Below are positions 58,921 to 64,000 of a DNA stretch of 64,000 nt, piece by piece. This stretch comes from Cristatella mucedo. Its lineage: Eukaryota; Bryozoa; Phylactolaemata; Cristatellidae. The position numbers and the translations under genes were made by a program. The notes beneath the pieces are model-generated. The model saw nothing but the letters and a program-made list of their open reading frames with translations. It had not been told where the DNA came from and did no database searches. The first letter of the stretch is position 1, and each line of letters starts with the position of its first letter. Location of the stretch: the NCBI GenBank assembly GCA_009760855.2, contig WPIO01000110.1, positions 1 through 64,000 of the forward strand, written 5' to 3'.

Positions 58921-59162
58921 TCAAGCTCATTAAACATCGAATCGATGGAGTCATTGATAACGTCTAACGTTTTTGAAAACATTTGCAAGTATTCACTCAC
59001 AGTAATGTCTTCTACAACTGCTAGATCGTCATCAAAATACTGATAATCGAAAACGTATGCTATTTCATCGCAAGAGGCCATTTTGGAAAGGAAGATAACT
59101 CATACTCACGTGATATATCAGGAATTCCCCAACAGTCTAAATTTAGTACGTGACGTTATACG

Positions 59163-59186
59163 ATTAATAAAACGATTTTTATTAAT
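59163..59186. repeat. Short hairpin between divergent genes
   Basis: ATTAATAAAA at 59163-59172 and TTTTATTAAT at 59177-59186, with a 4-base loop. It lies in the intergenic region between the repeat-protein gene (minus) and the membrane-protein gene (plus), so it may be regulatory. Confidence 0.6.
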
Positions 59187-59194
59187 ATAGGACA

Positions 59195-59596
59195 ATGTCA
59201 GCCCTTCGAACCAAATACGCAAATACCAAGTATAATCAAATACTTTGAGACAATGATAGAATTAAAGGTTGCTTAACTAAATTAATAAGAGTTAAATATT
59301 TTTTTCAATTTATAGGTATCCTGCTATCTCTTGCGATTACAGTAACCAGTACTTACATTAAAAAACATGAGGAACTTTCTCACGTAGTAACAGTATTAGG
59401 TGCTTTATCAACAATGATAATCTCAATAGATAGTACAATATCACGAATTGATAGAAGGAAAAGATCTACTCTTCAAGCGAATCATAACTTAGTTTCAAAG
59501 ATTGTTGATGCATTAGATGATAATAAAGTAACTAAAGAAGAATTCGATGAAATATTAATTGAACCATTAGAATGTCCAGACTCTTCTAAGGCTTAA
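59195..59596 (+). pseudogene. Small membrane protein of the viral element, in-frame TGA
   Basis: From ATG 59195 one frame runs to TAA 59596, with a single TGA at codon 18 (59246-59248). After the TGA there is a hydrophobic segment FQFIGILLSLAITVTSTYI, a linker and a second one, VVTVLGALSTMIISI. A basic stretch (RIDRRKR) and an acidic C-terminal tail follow. Two membrane spans with a cytoplasmic tail are typical of small virion or unassigned membrane proteins in such elements, but the function is unknown. The gene converges on the integrase and overlaps its 3' end by 11 bases. An alternative is a shorter product from an internal ATG at 59414, which would drop both hydrophobic segments' first half. 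Confidence 0.55.
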
Positions 59597-60462
59597 CAAC
59601 TTGCAATTCCTCTCTAACAAAACTTCTCTTAACATCATTTACCCAATATCTAACAGCTTGTTCTTGCAATACCATTATTCTAACAATAGTATGTTTAGTT
59701 AAACTCCATGTTGGGTCTGTAGCTCTTATTCTTTTTTTTTCATCTTCTCCTCCACCTGGTTCTAATAAATATCTAACAGTTGTTTCAAGTTCTAGTAACG
59801 GTTCTTGTTCTCCTACTTTTCTATGATATTTTGGTTTCTTTAGTTTTACTTTTTCTTTTTTTTATCACTTTAACAGGTTTTTCACCTATTGCTTTCGTAA
59901 CACTATTATTTAGATAATCAATAATCTTTGGTAAATTATCAATCCACTCTCTGTTTCTAGTATATTCTCCTTTATTAATACTTTCTATTTCTTTTTCATA
60001 TTGAGCAATGAACGCTCTCTCAGCAACTGTTCTATTCATTCTTTCAACTAACGCAGCACTCTTTTTACTGGTACCTTCAATAATTTGTGTTTCATGTTTT
60101 TTCATTTCTTTAGCAAACTCACCTTTAAACTCTGATCCTGGATCAACTGTCATTTTCCTTGGCCATTTCAAAGGACCTTTATTGTAAATATCTATTATTG
60201 CTTTTGTTACTTCTTTAGGTCTTTGTTTTAAGAGGTCTTGAATCTTTATATCTACTAGCAATATCAATAACACTAAGTGCATATTTATATCCAGAATCAT
60301 TAGGCATGTATACAATATCTGCTTGATGATTTTCATTAGGCTCAACAATATTAAAGAAACCTTGTGGAATTTTCTTAGGTCTTGGTTTGAATACTTGGCT
60401 TATATCTGAGTCAGGATTGAATTTACCTTCTTTTTTCTTTCACTTAGAGTTAAAAACGACAT
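59586..60462 (-). pseudogene. Polinton/Maverick-type integrase, frameshifted
   Basis: A retroviral-like DDE integrase that would insert the element DNA into the host. From ATG 60462 the pieces in order are a short N-terminus, the first catalytic Asp in NHQADIVYMPNDSG, the second in KMTVDPGSEFKGEF and the Glu in AALVERMNRTVAERAF. Then comes a C-terminal domain with VRYLLEPGGEDE, ATDPTWSLTKHTIVRI and SFVREELQVV, which is characteristic of Polinton-family integrases. The pieces lie in different frames, with breaks at T-runs of the plus strand near 60430-60436, 60226-60229 and 59856-59863. All catalytic residues are present. The start codon is 10 bases from the divergent start of the zinc-protein gene, implying a shared promoter. 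Confidence 0.85.
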
Positions 60463-60472
60463 TCTATAGATA

Positions 60473-60930
60473 ATGGAAATATTTTGTGAAACATGTTTAA
60501 ATAGATTTAATGAAACTGATTATCTAGAAGGAAAACATCCTTACTCTCATCAAGAAAAAAAGAGACCAAAAAGAAAATATGAAATACGTTGTGATATCTG
60601 TGATAAAGATATGAATGAAACAGAATTTGATTCTAGTCTTATGCGCAATGATGCAATTATAATTTGTTCATACTGTAACATAATAATAATTCATTTAAGA
60701 AAGAGAGACCAACTAAATTATATTCATTAGTTAAGAAACACTTACAAAAACAATGTTGCTCTACTTTATTACATCATTGTTTAGACCATGAAGCTATTTG
60801 TTCTATATCAAAACTATTCCCTATTCTTAAAGGTAAACGTAAAGCAACAATGTTAAAAGAGTTAATAGTTTTAATATATCATTTATACTATTCAGGAGGG
60901 TACATAACTGACCAAGATATTTACTCTTAG
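60473..60930 (+). pseudogene. Cys-pair zinc-binding protein of the viral element
   Basis: It starts MEIFCETCLNRFNETDY. Cys pairs follow in IRCDICDKDMNETEFD and IICSYCNII, giving three CxxC knuckles suited to two zinc ribbons. After about 75 residues the frame shifts (near 60690-60700). The continuation, with KHLQKQCCSTLLHHCLDHEA and a hydrophobic-helical end (LKELIVLIYHLYYSGGYI), runs to TAG at 60928-60930. It is diverged head-to-head from the integrase and overlaps the 3' end of the fibre-like gene tail-to-tail by about 39 bases. A DNA-binding or transcriptional role is a guess; I recognise no named family. Confidence 0.5.
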
Positions 60931-61731
60931 TTTTCCAGTTGTATCGATGAAATAATACTCTGTAGGTAATCTTGTAAAATAAACAGAATACTTTAAATCC
61001 ACACCTGTTGGAGAAGTATTTATTGCTCTTACACCTCCAGATACTGCAGTTGTATCAGTATTAGGTTTTAGAAACATACAATTAGATGCTCCAACAACCA
61101 TAACATTTAATATCATTATAGGTGGTGCAGTTTTATTTGTCCATGAATAAGGTGTTGATAGATTTAGTATTGAATTCTTTGCATTAAGATCCATTGATAG
61201 AGCTAGTACTTCTGTTATTTTTTTAACTGTTTTATCTACATAAGATTTAGTAGATACATCAAGAGGATTAACAGGATTTGCAACGTTCGTTATTGAATAT
61301 CCTGCCATATCAGTATTAGTTGTTGAAGGAAATCCTTTAAGTAAAACATCCCTCTTTAGGCCGCCGTATGTAACACAAAAATCATCTTTTAATACCACTG
61401 GTTTTCCATTACCCGAGTTCCAATAAGTAGATGTTACAGCAAAACTATTCATGTTTAAATCTCCAGTCATTGTATCACCAGTCTTTTTAACATAATTACT
61501 TACTTGACTAACATTGACAGCATCTATAGGATTAACACCTGGAGCAAGATTAGTAATTGTCTTACCTCCAAGATTTAACGTTGTTCCTGTATTAACAACA
61601 AATTTAGAATCTGCATATGCTTTTGTAACTACATCAGAATCATTAATTAGATCTGATAAATTTATAATTCTATTACCATTTGAATTAAGATCAGATAATA
61701 TCAAACCATTAACTTTAGAAACATAATCCTC
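60892..61731 (-). CDS. Phage tail-fibre-like repeat protein
   Basis: About 270 residues. The N-terminal two-thirds hold three or more copies of a repeat around GNRIINLSDLINDSDVVTKA, GGKTITNLAPGVNPIDAVNV and ITNVANPVNPLDVSTKSYVD, plus KKTGDTMTGDLNMNS. This is the (G)N-x-I-x-N-(L/V)-x-x-P-x-x-x-x-D-(A/V)-x-x-K-x-Y-V-D pattern of phage tail fibres. The C-terminal 100 residues look like a separate globular head. Such proteins are trimeric host-attachment fibres in phages; in a Polinton-like virion it would be a spike. The start is unclear: the frame is open to just before 61737 with no in-frame ATG, and the ATG near 61710 is in another frame. It sits directly after the exonuclease gene. Confidence 0.7.
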   Translation of the reverse strand, partial: EDYVSKVNGLILSDLNSNGNRIINLSDLINDSDVVTKAYADSKFVVNTGTTLNLGGKTITNLAPGVNPIDAVNVSQVSNYVKKTGDTMTGDLNMNSFAVTSTYWNSGNGKPVVLKDDFCVTYGGLKRDVLLKGFPSTTNTDMAGYSITNVANPVNPLDVSTKSYVDKTVKKITEVLALSMDLNAKNSILNLSTPYSWTNKTAPPIMILNVMVVGASNCMFLKPNTDTTAVSGGVRAINTSPTGVDLKYSVYFTRLPTEYYFIDTTGKLRVNILVSYVPS

Positions 61732-61735
61732 CTCT

Positions 61736-62064
61736 CTAAACTTTGAAATTTTTTAGATATTCATTGATTAATATTTTGCTTCTATCTAATACTTCTCTAA
61801 CTACAGGAACAATCCTTGGAAATCTAAATGGATCTTCTTCCTCAACAACTTGTATTTCTACTTTTTTATATAATATTTTATATCAAAACCAAAACTCTTT
61901 TTATTATTAAATCTACCATAATCATAAATTATATCAAATTCAAAATCATATTTTTTTCATCTTTAAGTAAATACATAAAGAAAGGTTCTCTTATTGGGAA
62001 ATCAAAATCATAAATTGTTGGTATTCTTACAGTCCCAGCAACAACACAATCTTTAGGAATATCA
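61736..62064 (-). pseudogene. Out-of-frame continuation of the exonuclease gene
   Basis: Downstream of the exonuclease frame, the minus strand keeps coding character in other frames: VPGLNCDDIPKDCVVAGTVR around 62025-62080, then acidic VVEEEDPFRFPRIVPVVREV ending at TAG 61736-61738. This is probably the C-terminal half of the same protein, displaced by two or more single-base slips in A-rich runs, but it could be a small separate gene. Confidence 0.5.
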
Positions 62065-62562
62065 TCACAATTCAATCCAGGTACAAATTATTTCAAATTC
62101 ACTATAAAAACATCTACTTAATTTTAGTGCATGTAATCCTAATAAACATTGAGCCAAGTATTGTTTTGGAATACAATCTTCCACTATACTTTTAGACCAC
62201 AAACACTTTATCTCAATTAATGTATCTTCATCTATAATACCATCTGGAGAATATCTATAAACACCATCACTAGTAAAGCAATCATTTGCATTTTTAATAG
62301 TTTTATCAAATTTTATTTCTAAATATTTAGCCGCTATTGGCTCGAATACCTTACCAAATAACATTTGTGCAAATCTCATTGGTTGAGAATTAGCAATATA
62401 TTTTTTTACTTTTCTATTAGCAATTAGTTCTATATCACAATCAGTTTGACTACCAAAAACCATATCATTTCCTAACACAGAATACACTTCTGATCCACCT
62501 ATATTTAAACTCATAGATCTCTTCCATTCATCAGACCCTTGAATAAAATTCGTTTTTTGCAT
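62065..62562 (-). CDS. YqaJ-type viral exonuclease/recombinase
   Basis: 165 codons from ATG 62562 (MQKTNFIQGSDEWKRSMSLN). The opening QGSDEWxxxR-like segment and NIGGSEVYSVLG match the start of the YqaJ/lambda-exonuclease fold. The active-site set is visible: Glu in MLFGKVFEPIAAKYLE, Asp in YRYSPDGII, Glu-x-Lys in DTLIEIKCLW, and the helix PKQYLAQCLLGLHAL with its Gln. These enzymes degrade one strand of a DNA end to start recombination or process genome ends. The frame ends early at 62065, where coding character continues in another frame, so the native protein was longer. Confidence 0.8.
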   Translation of the reverse strand: MQKTNFIQGSDEWKRSMSLNIGGSEVYSVLGNDMVFGSQTDCDIELIANRKVKKYIANSQPMRFAQMLFGKVFEPIAAKYLEIKFDKTIKNANDCFTSDGVYRYSPDGIIDEDTLIEIKCLWSKSIVEDCIPKQYLAQCLLGLHALKLSRCFYSEFEIICTWIEL

Positions 62563-62585
62563 TATATTTAGTTATTATAATTTTA

Positions 62586-64000
62586 TTAAAAATCTTTTCC
62601 ATCATACACCATATTACCTTTAGTGCAAGTGAAATTAGCGCCACTTCCTTTAGAAGTAAGCTCAGCACTATTCTCACATATGGTCAAGTAATGGACCACT
62701 ATTGTTGGAGGATTAGGTGTTGGTAAAGCACTATTGAACTCAACAGTTACATCAAGTCTAGAAGTTAGTCTAACTGGCTCATCATTGTATTGCAAATCAA
62801 CGACACGAATAGGATAAAGTGTTAACCACTCAGGATAACTAATTCCAACGGGCTCAGTAACTTCATTAAGACCAAGATATTGTTTTCTGAAAGTTGTAAA
62901 ATCCATATATGCTTGTGCACACTTTCCAAGTTTTTGTAGACTAGATCTTGGAACTGTAGGATATTGTTTAGAACCATTAGCTGATAATGAAACATTTTTA
63001 ATATCACAATGATTGTAAGTACAAGGATTACCAGTGTAATCATCATATTTATTAACATTTTGAGCTGCAACGATCAACCATTTAACTTTATCAATTGTAT
63101 TTTGAACTGATAGAGTTTTAGTGAATTTAGTTGCTTGATTAAAATAATAGTAATGTTTTCATAACGTCTAACTCTGCAATTCAACCTTATTTTCTTTGAT
63201 CTCTCACTTGAGATATCTGCAAGTGCTCTTTGAATACTTTCTTTAGGAACTACACATGGAACAACAAGACGCATTTTTGTCATTGCAATTTTGAATGCAT
63301 TCCAAGTTCCATCTGCTGCAGCACCATCAACACCTCTGCCTCTCATAATATTTGCAGCACCAGATGTACCAGTCATTATAGCATCTTTATCAAATCCGCC
63401 AACTCTTGCCATTTCAAGAGTAAATGGAATATTATAAAGAATTGTATTCATATCTGCACAAAAACCAGAAATTCTAGCAAGAGGAAGAGCAGTGCTAAAG
63501 TTTCCAACTTGATCAACATCATATTGTTTATAATTCCTCTTCTAACTACAAATCCAATGTTTGCAGTTGTTGCACCAGCAGCACTAGGATTAACATAAGA
63601 AGTAATACCTGTATACATATCATCAAATCCAGATGCTTCATCCTTTTTCCAACCAGTTGCAAGTCCTTCAGTTCTATTATAGTCATTTGGATAACATAGA
63701 AGTCCCATAAGTGTTGAAACAGATCCAACACCTTGCGCAAGAGGAAGACTTTCAACTTCTTCTGTACCAAGTCTAATTCTCATACTACTAAACATCCAGG
63801 CTCCGGCATTATTAACAAGTCCAACAGAAAGATTTCTTGCAGGAGTACCTAAGTTACCACCAGCTGCAGTTTGAACTTGTAATTGTCCTTCAAGTAAAAG
63901 ATAACCATCAGATAGAACATAACATGTTTGTTGTTCACCAGGTACCATAAAAGTAACAAGTTTACTTGATATACTATCTGTTTCATTTCCATTCACTTGA
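62586..64000 (-). pseudogene. Probable double-jelly-roll major capsid protein, 5' end outside window
   Basis: Three minus-strand frames in series: from the window edge to about 63535, then to about 63158, then to the stop at 62586, together about 465 residues. Supporting features are VTFMVPGEQQTCYVLSDGYL near the start, WMFSSMRIRLGTEEVESLPL with TLMGLLCYPNDYN, MTKMRLVVPCVVPKESIQRA, and TSRLDVTVEFNSALPTPNPP close to the end. This layout (an early strand with a wavy loop, a mid-protein NDYN-like segment and a second barrel) and the length fit Polinton/PLV major capsid proteins, which build the icosahedral shell. The breaks are at short A-runs (plus-strand AATT at about 63532 and TTTT at 63156-63159). 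The assignment is by layout and context, not by a search. Confidence 0.65.

Larger units (their letters stand above)
52752..59081 (-). pseudogene. Tandem-repeat protein gene, interrupted by the LTR element
   Basis: A minus-strand frame starts at ATG 59081 with an acidic 55-residue N-terminus (MASCDEIAYVFDYQYFDDDL). It then enters 22-24-residue repeats, each around VYIFNGSSWVRPIQQLEKD, down to 58644. The gypsy element occupies 52880-58643. Beyond it, at 52879-52752, the same frame resumes with two more repeat units and then ends. Target duplication copies (GTATG and GTATA) mark the insertion point. The repeat units are multiples of three bases long, as expected of coding sequence. One unit carries TGA where the others have AGA or CGA (about 58893), so the gene was broken even without the retrotransposon. 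The function is unknown and I recognise no repeat family. It may belong to the neighbouring viral element or to the host. Confidence 0.5.
59087..64000 (-). mobile_element. Integrated Polinton-like DNA virus (one end, truncated by the window)
   Basis: An AT-rich, intronless block of at least six closely packed genes: membrane protein, retroviral-type integrase, Cys-pair zinc protein, fibre-like protein, YqaJ-type exonuclease and probable major capsid protein. Integrase plus capsid genes define Polinton/Maverick and adintovirus-like elements; YqaJ exonucleases occur in phages, large DNA viruses and some Polinton-like viruses. The protein-primed polymerase, packaging ATPase and protease would be expected beyond 64000. 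The left end is placed near 59087 only by composition, and terminal inverted repeats cannot be tested inside the window. Most genes carry apparent frame breaks. Confidence 0.75.

Noticed and set aside
59087-59190. Terminal inverted repeat of the viral element
   Set aside because: The other end is outside the window, and the only local inverted repeat is a 10-base hairpin.
59195-59260. Alternative genetic code (TGA as sense) in the viral element
   Set aside because: The host gene ends in TGA, and in the repeat protein the sibling units show Arg codons at the TGA site, so simple mutation explains it better.

Overview
The window is animal nuclear DNA. The evidence is one intact host gene with many short GT-AG introns: an 11-exon orthologue of SYNCRIP/hnRNP Q-R at 40.66-44.16 kb. 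It sits in a sea of CR1/L2-type LINE copies, tRNA-derived SINEs and long dinucleotide tracts. The LINE tails (a hairpin followed by (ATT)n) and the mix of elements suggest a marine or other invertebrate, but nothing fixes the phylum.

Layout. 0-9.5 kb: LINE family A (one nearly full-length copy at 1.5-4.9 kb with frameshifts, several 3' fragments), a nested LINE pair, an 18-bp GC-rich minisatellite, and a possible two-exon RING-like gene fragment at 8.3-9.5 kb. 10-26.6 kb: mostly anonymous sequence with SINEs, microsatellites and, at 12.6-15.1 kb, what looks like a very diverged satellite with a period near 165-175 bp. 26.6-37.3 kb: LINE families A and B nested in each other, with SINEs and a two-copy unclassified repeat. 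37.3-40.6 kb: anonymous, partly GC-rich. 40.6-44.8 kb: the SYNCRIP/HNRNPR gene. 44.8-52.7 kb: anonymous sequence with LINE family C fragments, SINEs, a roughly 300-bp perfect GA tract and a C-rich minisatellite.

52.88-58.64 kb is a complete Ty3/gypsy-type LTR retrotransposon on the minus strand. It has 296-bp LTRs, a gag gene with zinc knuckles, and a pol gene with protease, RT, RNase H and integrase. Two insertions make it notable. First, it sits inside a minus-strand reading frame built from 22-24-residue tandem repeats, and that frame continues on both sides of the element. Second, its pol 3' end is split by a 1.55-kb fold-back structure with two 432-bp inverted arms, TG...CA ends and a 4-bp target duplication.

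59-64 kb changes character sharply: it is AT-rich, compact and intronless, with overlapping tail-to-tail and head-to-head genes. It encodes a Polinton/Maverick-type integrase, a small membrane protein, a Cys-pair zinc protein, a phage-tail-fibre-like repeat protein, a YqaJ-type exonuclease and a probable double-jelly-roll major capsid protein cut by the window end. I read it as one end of an integrated Polinton-like (adintovirus/PLV-grade) DNA virus. Most of its genes are broken by apparent single-base slips, nearly all in A-runs, which could be decay or uncorrected homopolymer sequencing error. This region and the repeat protein next to it are the most likely undescribed system in the window.
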